From NCBI GenBank assembly GCA_049889215.1, contig JBMHDV010000034.1, positions 1 to 61,093 of the forward strand: DNA of 61,093 nucleotides, in the 5' to 3' direction. A program made the translations under genes and the position numbers. Under the pieces are notes generated by a model. It was not told where the DNA came from. It searched no databases and saw nothing but the letters and a program-made list of their open reading frames with translations. Below, one piece after another: positions 16,179 to 25,944 of this stretch; positions within the stretch are counted from its first letter, which is position 1, and the number at the start of each line of letters is the position of its first letter. The stretch is from UBA817 sp049889215. Lineage in GTDB: Bacteria; Margulisbacteria; Marinamargulisbacteria; UBA817.

Positions 16179-16750
16179 ATTTCTTGTACGACTTCTACAA
16201 CTTCAGGAATTTCTGATTTCAATCTGTTTTCGATCCCCATTTTCAACGTCATGGTTGATGACGGACACGTACTACAGGCACCTTGTAAATGAAGTGTAAC
16301 GATACCATTATTGAAGCTTTTTAACTCAACATCCCCACCATCCATGGCTATAGCTGGTCGAATTTCATCATCTAGAATCTTTCTTATTTTTATTTCGATT
16401 TCAGATGCATTTTCATTTTTTTTCTGTTTTATTTCCTCAACGTAATCTAGATTAATAACCAGTTCATCATTTTCTAAATGCCCGATAATTGTATCTCTTA
16501 TCTTTTCTAGAAGTACTTCCCATTCTGCTGTTTGATTTTTTGTTACTGAAATAAAATTAAATCCGACCATCACAATGTCGATTCCATCTATTGCAAATAG
16601 CTTTTCAGCAATTGGTGATTGGTTAAGATGCTCAGAGTCTTTTAAGAATTCTACAGTTCCGGATTCAAAAAAATGCATATTGGGTAAAAACTTAACTGCA
16701 TTTGGATTTGGTGTCGGGCTTGCTGATAATTGTACATGTTTTTTTGCCAT
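16175..16750 (-). CDS. NfuA/NFU1-like Fe-S cluster carrier
   Basis: 191 residues. An N-terminal Nfu_N-like domain (TPNPNAVKFLPN near residues 13-24) is followed, from about residue 118, by a C-terminal NifU domain whose CxxC, GACSTCPSS, ligates a bridging 4Fe-4S cluster. This two-domain order is that of mitochondrial NFU1 and alphaproteobacterial Nfu. It would deliver clusters made by the upstream suf genes. GGAGG precedes the ATG, and only one base separates it from sufU. It is the last gene of the suf operon. Confidence 0.9.
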   Translation of the reverse strand: MAKKHVQLSASPTPNPNAVKFLPNMHFFESGTVEFLKDSEHLNQSPIAEKLFAIDGIDIVMVGFNFISVTKNQTAEWEVLLEKIRDTIIGHLENDELVINLDYVEEIKQKKNENASEIEIKIRKILDDEIRPAIAMDGGDVELKSFNNGIVTLHLQGACSTCPSSTMTLKMGIENRLKSEIPEVVEVVQEI

Positions 16751-16751
16751 T

Positions 16752-17207
16752 TTATTCCTCCGTTGTAATCTTGGCTTCTTTTTTAGTTAATGCGGCTTCA
16801 AGGGCTCGCCATATTAGTGTTGCACATTTTACGCGTATTGGAAAATCTTTTACATTTTCAAATAGCGTAAGATTTCCTAAAATCTTCGTGTCTACTGTTG
16901 CTAGTTCTTCGGTAAGTAATTCAATGAATGCATCCTTAGCATCCAAAACTTCGCTTAAGGATTTATTTAATACATGCATGGTCATCATTGATGATACTGA
17001 TTTTGATATGGCACAGCCACTTCCGTGAAATCCAATATCCGTTATAATCTGTGTCTCTTCATTCAATGTAATAAATAGATGGTAATCATCACCACATAAT
17101 GGATTTACGCCATGTGCATAATGGGTTGGTTTCTCGATCACTTTAAAGTTTCTGGGATTTTTATTGTGATCAAGAAGTACTTGTTGATATAGCTTTTTTA
17201 AATTCAA
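16752..17207 (-). CDS. sufU: SufU, Fe-S assembly scaffold / sulfur acceptor
   Basis: A 151-residue IscU-fold protein. The three cysteines of the family are present in NPLCGDD, GSGCAISKS and VKCATLIW. SufU is known as the zinc-dependent sulfur acceptor of SufS in Gram-positive-type SUF systems. The longer spacing between the second and third cysteine here fits SufU rather than IscU. It overlaps sufS by 4 nt. Confidence 0.93.
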   Translation of the reverse strand: MNLKKLYQQVLLDHNKNPRNFKVIEKPTHYAHGVNPLCGDDYHLFITLNEETQIITDIGFHGSGCAISKSVSSMMTMHVLNKSLSEVLDAKDAFIELLTEELATVDTKILGNLTLFENVKDFPIRVKCATLIWRALEAALTKKEAKITTEE

Positions 17208-18403
17208 AATCCAAATACCTCTCTTGCTTTATGAAGGGATTTTATTAATGCATCAATATCGGATTCATTATTATAGATGCCAAATGACACTCGTGCAGTA
17301 GCTGGAACATTAAATCTTGCCATGGTTGGTTGAGCACAATGATGTCCCACACGTATGGCAATATTATCGGTATCCAGTATCGTTCCTAAATCATGAGGGT
17401 GGATTCCATCTACATTAAAGGATATCGCTGATGATCGGTTTTCAGGGTCACCGATTAACTGAATAAACCCAAGTTCTTTTAATCTTTTTAAAGCAGTTTT
17501 TGTTAATGCCTCTTCATGTGCTTTAATCTTTTCTCTGCCAATAGACTCAATAAAATGAACAGCAGCTTTTAAACCAATGGCTTCTGTTATTGGTGGTGTT
17601 CCAGCTTCAAACTTTAATGGGGCTTCAGTAAATGTTGTTTGATCTTTGGATACGGTATGAATCATATCCCCTCCAAATGTAATTGGTTTAACTTTTTCAA
17701 TAATACGATCATTAATGTAGCACACCCCAATGCCTGTTGGGCCATACATTTTGTGTCCTGAAAAACAATATACATCCGGATCTAAGGCTTGAATATCAAT
17801 CGGTTCGTGGGCAATGGCTTGGGCGCCATCGATTAATATTGGAATCTGTTTTTGTTTGGCTGTATTTACAATCTCTTCAACTGGCATAATTGTGCCCAAA
17901 ACATTTGATATATGGGTTATTCCAATGAACGCTGTATTATCATTAATTAGTCCCATAAACTTGTCGAAATCCAGTTCCCCACTATCGGTAACAGGGGCAT
18001 AAACAACGGTTGCCTTGTTCTTTTTTGCAATCATTTGCCAAGGGACAAAATTAGCATGGTGTTCAATTTCTGTAATAAGGATTTCAGATCCTTCTTTAAT
18101 AATATTTGAGACAAACCCTTCGGCAATTAAATTAATGCTATCTGTTGTTCCTCGTGTAAAAATAATATTTTTACTATCTTTGGCATTAATAAATGATTTG
18201 ATTTGCTCTCTTGCGTCGTTGTATGCATTTGTTGACTGTACACTTAAATCATAAATACCTCGATGTACCGTTCCATATCCTTCGTTTAAAAAGGTTGTCA
18301 TTGCATTGATGACAACAGCTGGTTTGTGCGTTGTTGCACCAGAATCCAAATAAACGAGATCTGGGTGTTTTTTAAAAATAGGAAAGTCTGATTTTACATT
18401 CAT
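17204..18403 (-). CDS. sufS: Cysteine desulfurase SufS
   Basis: A PLP enzyme of 399 residues that takes sulfur from cysteine for Fe-S assembly. Seen: LDSGATTHKP, TRGTTDSIN, EIEHHANFVPWQ, the PLP-lysine motif CFSGHKMYGPTG, and the active-site cysteine in VGHHCAQP. It is a group II desulfurase that normally works with SufU. It overlaps sufD upstream and sufU downstream by 4 nt each. Confidence 0.97.
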   Translation of the reverse strand: MNVKSDFPIFKKHPDLVYLDSGATTHKPAVVINAMTTFLNEGYGTVHRGIYDLSVQSTNAYNDAREQIKSFINAKDSKNIIFTRGTTDSINLIAEGFVSNIIKEGSEILITEIEHHANFVPWQMIAKKNKATVVYAPVTDSGELDFDKFMGLINDNTAFIGITHISNVLGTIMPVEEIVNTAKQKQIPILIDGAQAIAHEPIDIQALDPDVYCFSGHKMYGPTGIGVCYINDRIIEKVKPITFGGDMIHTVSKDQTTFTEAPLKFEAGTPPITEAIGLKAAVHFIESIGREKIKAHEEALTKTALKRLKELGFIQLIGDPENRSSAISFNVDGIHPHDLGTILDTDNIAIRVGHHCAQPTMARFNVPATARVSFGIYNNESDIDALIKSLHKAREVFGF

Positions 18404-19503
18404 ATAATTTCATCAAATATTTGACGTAAGTAATCTCGATCTGGATTAATTCCTTCAATTGTTAATACATCTGCTAGAAATGCAAATAATATCGCTCGTT
18501 TAGCTTCGATGTCATCAAGCCCTCTACTTTTTAAATAAAGTAATTGTTCGCGATTAATGTCACCAGTTGTTGAACCATGAGAGCATTTAACATCATCGGC
18601 ATCAATAAATAATTGTGGTCGAGAATGGATTGTCGCAGAATTGTTCAAAACAATATTTTGGTTTAACTGGTATGAGTTAATTTGTTGGGCATTTTGAGCA
18701 ACAGTTACTTTACCATTGTATTCAAAAAGTGCGTCATCTAAATTTAATGATTTAAATAACTGGTGCGATTCCGTTTCTTCAGCATGGTGAAACACATGAG
18801 TATTATAGAATGTTTCCCCATTTTCTGGATTAATACTGTAACCATGCAACCGTGCAAAGGCATGTTTAGCCATTATTTTCACGTTTTGTTCAAATCGTGA
18901 GTTTGATGACAATACAGATTCGTTTAACGTAAAATATTGACCATTTCCATTGATGTTACTATCGACAAAATCAAGAAGTCGACCATTATTTCGTTTATTT
19001 GTGTCGGTTAATCTAACTGTACTATTGCCATTAATATTTATGGTTGAATGAATCACTTGTGTCGACTTATTTGGTGTTATAAATTGCCGTTGAATGTCTA
19101 GGTTAATATCATTGACATTAATGGTAAGTCCAACACCCTGATACCCGTTTTCTGATACCTCAAATATAATTTCAATGGTTTCATTGCTCGATGCTAAAGT
19201 ACATTCAAAATGATTTTCAGCTGTAATGTGTTGAAATTGTTCGTTAAGATCTGTGTTTACTTTTTTTAATTCACTATTGCCTGGCAATGATGATTCAATT
19301 AAATCGCCGTTCAAAAAATGAATGCAATACGTACTTTTGGTTGATACTGTAGACGCTGAATCCACTTTATTGATTGATGTTAACTTTAAAGATTCAATAT
19401 TATAGTATAACCAATCTTCATCTTTTTGATTTGGAAAAATTGCGCCTCTGGAAGATGTTTCGTCAATAAGTGTTGTTGATTTCGTTGTCATTTTTTTATC
19501 CAT
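18400..19503 (-). CDS. sufD: Fe-S assembly protein SufD
   Basis: 367 residues, a beta-helix partner of SufB in the SufBC2D scaffold. The C-terminal motifs DADDVKCSHGSTTG and LLYLKSRGLDDIEAK are typical; the conserved histidine of SufD lies in KCSHGSTT. The N-terminal part is divergent. The start at 19503 overlaps sufC by 8 nt; a second in-frame ATG four codons later is possible. Confidence 0.92.
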   Translation of the reverse strand: MDKKMTTKSTTLIDETSSRGAIFPNQKDEDWLYYNIESLKLTSINKVDSASTVSTKSTYCIHFLNGDLIESSLPGNSELKKVNTDLNEQFQHITAENHFECTLASSNETIEIIFEVSENGYQGVGLTINVNDINLDIQRQFITPNKSTQVIHSTININGNSTVRLTDTNKRNNGRLLDFVDSNINGNGQYFTLNESVLSSNSRFEQNVKIMAKHAFARLHGYSINPENGETFYNTHVFHHAEETESHQLFKSLNLDDALFEYNGKVTVAQNAQQINSYQLNQNIVLNNSATIHSRPQLFIDADDVKCSHGSTTGDINREQLLYLKSRGLDDIEAKRAILFAFLADVLTIEGINPDRDYLRQIFDEII

Positions 19504-20251
19504 GGACAGCTAAAATGTCATCATAACCTTTTTTGTCTAATTCTTTAGCCAAGTTTTGATCACCTGTTTGAACAATTTTTCCATCCACCATGATGTGAAC
19601 ATAATCTGGTGTAATATAATCCAATAATCGCTGATAATGTGTAATTAACAAAAATGAGTTTTCTTCGCTTGTTAATTTATTTACGGCTTCGGATACTTGT
19701 TTTAATGCGTCAATGTCTAATCCTGAATCAGTTTCATCCAGAATAGCAACTTTTGGTTTCAAAACGGCCAATTGCAATATTTCATTCCGCTTTTTTTCAC
19801 CACCCGAAAAACCAAAGTTTAATTCTCGGTCTAAAAACTCCTCTGGAATGTTTAACTCATTAATGTACTTATTGACAATTTCATTAAACTCAAGTGGGTC
19901 AACCTCTGTTTCTTTATTATGTTTTTGTTTAGCATTGTAAGCCATTCGCAAGAACTCAGCGTTATTAACACCTGGAATTTCTACTGGGTATTGAAATGCA
20001 AGAAATAGTCCCATTAGTGAACGTTGTGTTGCATCAAACTCTTCAATAGATACACCATTTAATTCAATGCTTCCTGATGTAATTTCATAGTTTTCATCCC
20101 CAGCAATGATTTTTGATAATGTTGATTTCCCTGATCCATTGGGGCCCATGATTGCATGAACCTTACCTTTTTCTAAAGTTAAAGTTAACCCTTTAATGAT
20201 TTCTAAATCTTCTTCAATTAATTTAGCGTGTAAATTTTTTATTTCTAACAT
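19496..20251 (-). CDS. sufC: SUF system ATPase SufC
   Basis: A 251-residue ABC-type ATPase of the SufBCD complex. Walker A GPNGSGKST, signature NFGFSGGEKKRNEI, Walker B VAILDETDSGLDID and the switch histidine in LLITHYQRLL are all intact. AAGGAG is well placed before the ATG. It lies 9 bp after sufB and overlaps sufD by 8 nt. Confidence 0.98.
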   Translation of the reverse strand: MLEIKNLHAKLIEEDLEIIKGLTLTLEKGKVHAIMGPNGSGKSTLSKIIAGDENYEITSGSIELNGVSIEEFDATQRSLMGLFLAFQYPVEIPGVNNAEFLRMAYNAKQKHNKETEVDPLEFNEIVNKYINELNIPEEFLDRELNFGFSGGEKKRNEILQLAVLKPKVAILDETDSGLDIDALKQVSEAVNKLTSEENSFLLITHYQRLLDYITPDYVHIMVDGKIVQTGDQNLAKELDKKGYDDILAVHG

Positions 20252-20260
20252 TTTGGCTCC

Positions 20261-21718
20261 TTATCCGACAGAGTGTTCTAACTGAACACTTAATAATTGA
20301 TTTGCTTCAAGTGCAAATTCATCTGGCAATTTTTCAAATACATCCTGACAAAACCCACTAACAATTGTGGTTAGTGCATCATCCAATGATATGCCTCGAC
20401 TCATTAAATAAAAGAGTTGATCTTCCCCAACTTTAGACGTCGATGCTTCATGCTCAAATACACTTGTTTTGTTTTTTGTTGTTATGTAAGGGACCGTATT
20501 GGCTGAACATTGATCACCAATTAACATCGAATCACACTGCGTATAATTTCGAGCATTATTCGCAGATTTATTTGATTGGACCAAGCCACGATAGGTATTT
20601 TCTGATTTCCCTGCAGATATACCTTTCGAAATAATAGTACTTTTTGTATTTTTTCCAATATGGATCATTTTTGTCCCGGTATCTGCTTTTTGATGATGGT
20701 TTGTTAAAGCGACTGAATAAAATTCACCGATGGATTCATCCCCTATTAACAAACAACTTGGGTACTTCCACGTAATTGCAGACCCTGTTTCAATCTGAGT
20801 CCATGATATTTTTGATTGAACACCTTGGCATTTTCCTCGTTTTGTAACGAAATTGTAAATACCACCTTTACCAGTTTCTTTATCACCTGGATACCAGTTT
20901 TGAACCGTTGAATATTTTATTTCTGCACGATCCAATGCGACGAGTTCTACAACCGCTGCATGCAATTGATTTTCGTCAAATTTTGGTGCAGTACACCCTT
21001 CAAGATAAGAAACATAAGCATCGTCTTCGCATATAATTAATGTTCGTTCAAATTGACCCGTATTTTGCTCGTTAATACGAAAATAAGTCGATAACTCCAT
21101 GGGGGATTTTACACCTTTTGGAACATAAACAAATGAGCCATCTGTAAAAACAGCTGCGTTTAAACAGGCAAAGAAGTTATCTGTGTGTGGAATAACTGAT
21201 CCTAAATATTTTTTGATTAAATCTGGGTATTCAATGATTGCTTCAGAGATAGAACAAAAAATAACACCGTGTTGTTTTAACTTTTCTTTGTATGTTGTTG
21301 CAACAGAAACACTGTCAAAAACGGCATCTACGGCAACGCCAGCTAATTGCTTCTGTTCGATAAGTGGAATACCAAGCTTATCAAATGTTCGTTTGAGTTC
21401 TGGATCAATATCATCCAAGCTTTGTGGTTTATCTTCCATTGATTTAGGCGCTGCATAATAATGAAGGTCTTGATAATCAATTGGTGGATATTCACATAAT
21501 GACCAATGGGGTTCTTCCATTTTCTTCCAATGGTTAAATGCTTTCAAACGAAATTCAAGCATATATTCAGGCTCATTTTTTTTTGCTGATATGCGCCGTA
21601 CAATATCCTCATTTAATCCTTTTGGAAACTTTTCCGTATCGATATCTGTTTTAAAACCATACTCGTAATCTTTTTCAACTAAATTCTCGATAGTTTTATC
21701 ATGATCTTGAAATGCCAT
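20261..21718 (-). CDS. sufB: Fe-S assembly scaffold SufB
   Basis: 485 residues, first gene of the suf operon and core of the SufBC2D scaffold. Typical stretches: FDSVSVATTYKEKL, HTDNFFACLNAAVFTDGSFVYVP (split by family insertions), YLEGCTAPKFDENQLHAAVVE, and SDGSE-equivalent late segments ending EHEASTSKVGEDQLFYLMSRG. Its likely promoter -10 is TATAAT on the minus strand at 21760-21755, giving a leader of about 30 nt with a purine-rich GGGGGAG region. This marks it as a conventional, non-leaderless transcript. Confidence 0.97.
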   Translation of the reverse strand: MAFQDHDKTIENLVEKDYEYGFKTDIDTEKFPKGLNEDIVRRISAKKNEPEYMLEFRLKAFNHWKKMEEPHWSLCEYPPIDYQDLHYYAAPKSMEDKPQSLDDIDPELKRTFDKLGIPLIEQKQLAGVAVDAVFDSVSVATTYKEKLKQHGVIFCSISEAIIEYPDLIKKYLGSVIPHTDNFFACLNAAVFTDGSFVYVPKGVKSPMELSTYFRINEQNTGQFERTLIICEDDAYVSYLEGCTAPKFDENQLHAAVVELVALDRAEIKYSTVQNWYPGDKETGKGGIYNFVTKRGKCQGVQSKISWTQIETGSAITWKYPSCLLIGDESIGEFYSVALTNHHQKADTGTKMIHIGKNTKSTIISKGISAGKSENTYRGLVQSNKSANNARNYTQCDSMLIGDQCSANTVPYITTKNKTSVFEHEASTSKVGEDQLFYLMSRGISLDDALTTIVSGFCQDVFEKLPDEFALEANQLLSVQLEHSVG

Positions 21719-21830
21719 ACTCTACCCTTTTCTCCCCCAATTAAACTTCAATAAATTATACATAAAATATTCAAATCCACCAAGGGATCGATGAATTCAG
21801 TGCACGCTTGTTTAGTCTGATAATTCACAA

Positions 21831-21836
21831 TATAAT
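21831..21836 (+). promoter_or_regulatory. -10 box that decides the FabL-like start
   Basis: TATAAT at 21831-21836 lies 7 nt before the ATG at 21844. It makes the longer upstream open frame (from 21808) unlikely as coding sequence. Confidence 0.55.
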
Positions 21837-21843
21837 TAATCAA

Positions 21844-22593
21844 ATGAAACATAAAAATAAAATCGCACTCGTTACAGGTGCATCTCGCGGTATTGGTCGA
21901 GCCATTGCTTTGCAGCTGGCAAAGGAAGGTGCTGAAGTCATTTTAAACTACCGTCGTAGTAAGACAGAATGCGAAGCTGTTCTACAAGAAATTGCAGATA
22001 TGGGTGGGAATGGCATTGCGATTCGTGCAGATGTCGGAAACGAAGATAAAACAAATGCAATGTTTGAAGTTATTCAATCTGAATATGGCCGCTTAGACAT
22101 TTTAATTGCGAATGCGTCTTTTGGAATCCCAGGAAATATATTGGATGCCACAAATAAACATTGGGACGTTACCATAAATTCGACATCACGTAGTATTTTT
22201 CATTGTGCCCTTCGTTCTGCAGAACTTATGAAAGATTCCGGTAATATTGTTACCGTTACCAGTTACGGTGGCCAACGCGTTTTAAATGGGTATGGGGTTG
22301 TTGGACCAGCAAAAGCAGCTGTTGAAGGGTTAACGCGATCACTTGCTGTTGAGCTCGCACCAAAGGGCATCGTTGTTAATGGTGTTATGCCAGGTATTAC
22401 TGATACAAAATCGTTTCGAGCAATTGGGGATGCCGATAAAATTATTGATACTGTCACTAAGGGCACCCCAGCTGGTCGACTTGTAACGCCTGAGGATGTC
22501 GCTCAAGTGGTTGATTTCTTATGCACACCTGGCGCAAGTATGATTGTTGGACAGTTTATAATTATTGATGGTGGCGCCTTCATTTTAGGATAA
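21844..22593 (+). CDS. fabL: FabL-like enoyl-ACP reductase (short-chain dehydrogenase)
   Basis: A 249-residue SDR. Cofactor motif VTGASRGIGRAIA near residues 11-23, NYRRSK for NADP preference, and ANASFG. The catalytic pair is YGVVGPAK, that is Y-x6-K, the spacing of enoyl reductases (FabI/FabL) rather than the Y-x3-K of FabG ketoreductases. TPAGRLVTPEDV and GQFIIIDGG near the end also parallel Bacillus FabL. It probably reduces enoyl-ACP with NADPH. I start at 21844 because a TATAAT lies 7 nt upstream. The stop shares a base with the next gene, tying it to the cytochrome c cluster. Confidence 0.75.
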   Translation: MKHKNKIALVTGASRGIGRAIALQLAKEGAEVILNYRRSKTECEAVLQEIADMGGNGIAIRADVGNEDKTNAMFEVIQSEYGRLDILIANASFGIPGNILDATNKHWDVTINSTSRSIFHCALRSAELMKDSGNIVTVTSYGGQRVLNGYGVVGPAKAAVEGLTRSLAVELAPKGIVVNGVMPGITDTKSFRAIGDADKIIDTVTKGTPAGRLVTPEDVAQVVDFLCTPGASMIVGQFIIIDGGAFILG

Positions 22594-23108
22594 TGCAACT
22601 GCCGATTTTACTTTTTTTGATTTTTTTTACATTTGGGTTTACCAGTGTTGAGATTAAAAAGGAATCATACTTAACATTTGATCAATATTTACAAGATGTC
22701 AAACAGCAGCCAAAAAGCAATTCTTTTTCAATAAATGCACCAGATCAATGGGTTCGTTTAAAGTCCTCAGCACCAACATTAGCTAAGTTTCAAATTGCAC
22801 CAAATGCATCCCTGTCAATTTCTAGGTTTAATGGCGAGATTGGTTCAGATTTAGCAAATGTGAATCGTTGGCGTACACAATTAAAATTACCAACAATTAC
22901 AGAGTTATCATCGGATAGTATATCAACAAAAAAAATGGGAGAACTTTCATTAAAGGTAATTCGATTAGCAAATGATGTAGACAAACTTGTTATTTATTGG
23001 ATAACCAATGATACGACACATTATTTTAATAAAATAACTGGAACTAGCCCTGTTGATGATGCGTTAATTTCAGCATTTATTGAGAGTCAAGAATGGCCAA
23101 AAAATTAA
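22593..23108 (+). CDS. Exported protein of the ResB/CcsA cluster
   Basis: 171 residues. An N-terminal hydrophobic signal or anchor (about residues 1-19) precedes a periplasmic domain with the motif LSISRFNGEIG then LANVNRWRTQLKLP near residues 84-97. Similar small exported proteins with an LANVNRWR-QLGLP motif sit next to ResB/CcsA genes in planctomycete-type genomes, as I recall them. The gene overlaps fabL-like by 1 nt and resB by 16 nt, so it is probably part of cytochrome c maturation. Exact role unknown. Confidence 0.6.
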   Translation: MQLPILLFLIFFTFGFTSVEIKKESYLTFDQYLQDVKQQPKSNSFSINAPDQWVRLKSSAPTLAKFQIAPNASLSISRFNGEIGSDLANVNRWRTQLKLPTITELSSDSISTKKMGELSLKVIRLANDVDKLVIYWITNDTTHYFNKITGTSPVDDALISAFIESQEWPKN

Positions 23109-24181
23109 AAAAAGTATTCAGGGCATTAGGTAATATTCGTTTCACGATTTTCCTTCTAACAGCACTTTTTTTGTTAATTCTTTTTGCGACATTTGCTCAA
23201 GTTGACCTGGGTATTTTTGAAGCCAACAAACGGTATTTTTCATCATGGTTCGTCTGGATGAACAAAACCCCGATATTTTTAGGGGGCTATTCTATTGGCC
23301 TCTTATTATTAATAAATCTATTATCCTCACACACAACACATTTTCAATTTACAAAGCGTTACATTGGAATATTCTTGATTCACTTTGGGTTAGTTTTATT
23401 AATTATAGGTTCTGGTATCACTAGTTTTTTTGCTAAAGAAATGCAAATTGCTATTCCAGTATCTGAATCAAGAAATTATGTTGAGTATCCATCAGAGTTT
23501 GAATTGGTTCTTATTGACCAATCCAATCCAAACACCGATATTTTACACACATTTCAATTTCATGAGTTAGCGAAAGGAGTTCATTTTCAATCATTTGATT
23601 TAACTATTTTAGATTACTCAGATAATGCAATTATTAATCAGCGAGGCATCGAGAATTTGAAGTTTTCTCAACTTGGTCGAAACTATAAGCTCATTGATTT
23701 GCCAAAGACGTATAAAATGTCTGAGCGTAATATTCCAGGTATGATTCTTAAAGCAAGTAATCAAACTATGGATCAACGATTCCTGGTTTGGGGTGGTTCT
23801 GCTGTTTACCAAACCATACAGTTAAATGGAGTAGAATATTTATTAAATGTACGACCAAAACGAACCTACCTCCCCTTTTCAATTCAACTGGATAATTTTC
23901 AAAAAATTGATTATCAAGCAACGGATACACCAAAATCATTTATTTCCTCAGTATCTTTAAATACACCCACAGGGGCGTCTCCATTCACTATCGAAATGAA
24001 CCAACCATTACGATATTCTGGCTATACTTTTTTTCAAGCAAGTTTCACTGAAGATGAAAACACATCAGTATTTCAGGTCGTTAAAAATCCATCTTGGTTA
24101 ATTCCATACATCTCATCGCTGGTAATTTCCATTGGCTTATTGTTGCAGATGATGGCATCAATGAAACGGAGACCAGTATGA
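23093..24181 (+). CDS. resB: Cytochrome c maturation protein ResB/CcsB-like
   Basis: 362 residues. Three N-terminal transmembrane helices are visible (around residues 18-36, 56-72 and 84-103), with the early LGNIRFTIFLLTALF of ResB proteins. A long periplasmic domain with the late segment GYTFFQASF precedes a final membrane helix near 335-355. With CcsA it forms the System II haem-export and ligation complex outside the inner membrane. It overlaps ccsA by 4 nt. Confidence 0.85.
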   Translation: MAKKLKKVFRALGNIRFTIFLLTALFLLILFATFAQVDLGIFEANKRYFSSWFVWMNKTPIFLGGYSIGLLLLINLLSSHTTHFQFTKRYIGIFLIHFGLVLLIIGSGITSFFAKEMQIAIPVSESRNYVEYPSEFELVLIDQSNPNTDILHTFQFHELAKGVHFQSFDLTILDYSDNAIINQRGIENLKFSQLGRNYKLIDLPKTYKMSERNIPGMILKASNQTMDQRFLVWGGSAVYQTIQLNGVEYLLNVRPKRTYLPFSIQLDNFQKIDYQATDTPKSFISSVSLNTPTGASPFTIEMNQPLRYSGYTFFQASFTEDENTSVFQVVKNPSWLIPYISSLVISIGLLLQMMASMKRRPV

Positions 24182-25944
24182 TATCACGCATCTTATTTTA
24201 TATTGCATTGATTTTAGTTGTATTTAAATCCATGCATATCCCAACGGAATTATCTCACTTAATTGGACCTCTGCCAGTCTTGCATGATGGTCGAGTTAAA
24301 CCCATTGATACAGTGGCACGTCATTATTTATTGACGTTACAAGGCCGTCTAAAGTTAGTGGATAAAAATGAACCAGCGTTATGGTTTTTCAATTTAGTTA
24401 CCAATCAAGAATATGGTAATGCAATGCCGCTTCTCTTAGTCGAAAACCCTAAACTCTTTGAGACATTAGGTTCACAATATCGCAAGCAAAAATTTCGAGT
24501 ATCTGCAGATTTTATGATTGATAATGGGCAATTAATTCAACCATTTGTAACCTCAGCTCAACGTTTAGAAAAACAAGAACGAACTGCAATGCAACAAAGC
24601 GCATTTGTTCTTGCACAACGATTTTCAGAATTTGAATCATTAAAGAACTCATTTTTTCCATATCACGAGAAATCTCAACTTAAGTTTTGGAATACAATGT
24701 TAGATCTCACCCAATCTTTTACTCCAAATGACATCCAGAATTCATCAAGCTTTCCAACTTTCTTGTATTATTATGATCAGTTAAATCAATTTGATTCGCC
24801 TATTCGATTTGTTTTTGGAGAATCATGGGCTACACTGCCTCAAGCGGCACTTGAACCAACCGATCAAAATAAACAAACGTTATCCAATTATTTATTGCTT
24901 GCAGATGCATTTCAAAATAACAATATGGATTTAATTAAGACATATTCTGATGCTATTCAAAGTGATGCAAAAAACATCTCACTTAGTATGTACTTACGTA
25001 CTCAACTTGAATATTATTTCAATGTTATTAACCCATTTATAGGAAGTTTGTTTTGTTACTTATTGATATTGCTGACATGTTTTATTACACGATTCTTTAA
25101 TTTAAGAACTGGGCAATCTCTTATCCATCATACATGGATTGTTGGTCTTACGCTTCATACGTTTGGGTTGATAGCTCGAATCGTTATTTTAAATCGTCCG
25201 CCAGTGATAAATTTATACTCATCTGCAATTTTTATAGCTTACATTTTATCTCTTATTGGATTTTTAATGTATCGAAGACGACAAGTATTATTCTATGCTG
25301 GAACAACAAGTGTGAGTGCTGCATTAAGTTTAATTGTTGCTTATCATTTATCCCTAACTGGCGACACGTTAACTGTTATGCAAGCTGTATTAAACTCTAA
25401 CTTTTGGCTTGCTACACATGTAGTAGCAATGACGATTGGATATGCCATCATTTTTCTTGCCGGCTTTTTTGCGATAACTTATATTTTAATGGGAACACTT
25501 ACACGACTTTTGACAAAAGATTTGGAACAACAAATTTCGACATTGGTCTACGTCTTTTTAATGATTTCATTATTTTTTAATTTTGTAGGAACTGTTCTTG
25601 GTGGAATATGGGCGGACCAATCTTGGGGACGTTTTTGGGGATGGGATCCAAAAGAAAATGGTGCAATTCTTATTGTTTTATGGACAGCTATCATTCTTCA
25701 TATGAAATGGGGTAAATTATTAACCAATAAACGCTTAATGATAATGGCTGTTGCCTCAAATATGGTGACTGCATGGTCTTGGAAAGGCACGAACATGCTT
25801 GGCATTGGGTTACACTCATATGGGTTTACAGAGGCAACTTTTTACTGGCTAATGATGTTTTTTGTTTCTCAGCTGGCCATCATGTTATTAGGAGCTATGC
25901 CAGAAAAATATTGGCTTAGTTTTCTATCTAGCAACAATAAATAA
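24178..25944 (+). CDS. ccsA: Cytochrome c maturation haem lyase CcsA-like
   Basis: I start it at the ATG at 24178, which follows GGAGACC and overlaps resB by 4 nt; the open frame extends further upstream but only inside resB. The 588-residue protein has an N-terminal anchor, a periplasmic domain of about 260 residues, then at least eight helices. The haem-handling WWD-type motif WGRFWGWDPKENGA is near residues 480-493, and conserved histidines occur in late helices (HMKWGK, LGIGLHSYG). The extended N-domain is unlike the short plant-type CcsA. Confidence 0.88.
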   Translation: MISRILFYIALILVVFKSMHIPTELSHLIGPLPVLHDGRVKPIDTVARHYLLTLQGRLKLVDKNEPALWFFNLVTNQEYGNAMPLLLVENPKLFETLGSQYRKQKFRVSADFMIDNGQLIQPFVTSAQRLEKQERTAMQQSAFVLAQRFSEFESLKNSFFPYHEKSQLKFWNTMLDLTQSFTPNDIQNSSSFPTFLYYYDQLNQFDSPIRFVFGESWATLPQAALEPTDQNKQTLSNYLLLADAFQNNNMDLIKTYSDAIQSDAKNISLSMYLRTQLEYYFNVINPFIGSLFCYLLILLTCFITRFFNLRTGQSLIHHTWIVGLTLHTFGLIARIVILNRPPVINLYSSAIFIAYILSLIGFLMYRRRQVLFYAGTTSVSAALSLIVAYHLSLTGDTLTVMQAVLNSNFWLATHVVAMTIGYAIIFLAGFFAITYILMGTLTRLLTKDLEQQISTLVYVFLMISLFFNFVGTVLGGIWADQSWGRFWGWDPKENGAILIVLWTAIILHMKWGKLLTNKRLMIMAVASNMVTAWSWKGTNMLGIGLHSYGFTEATFYWLMMFFVSQLAIMLLGAMPEKYWLSFLSSNNK

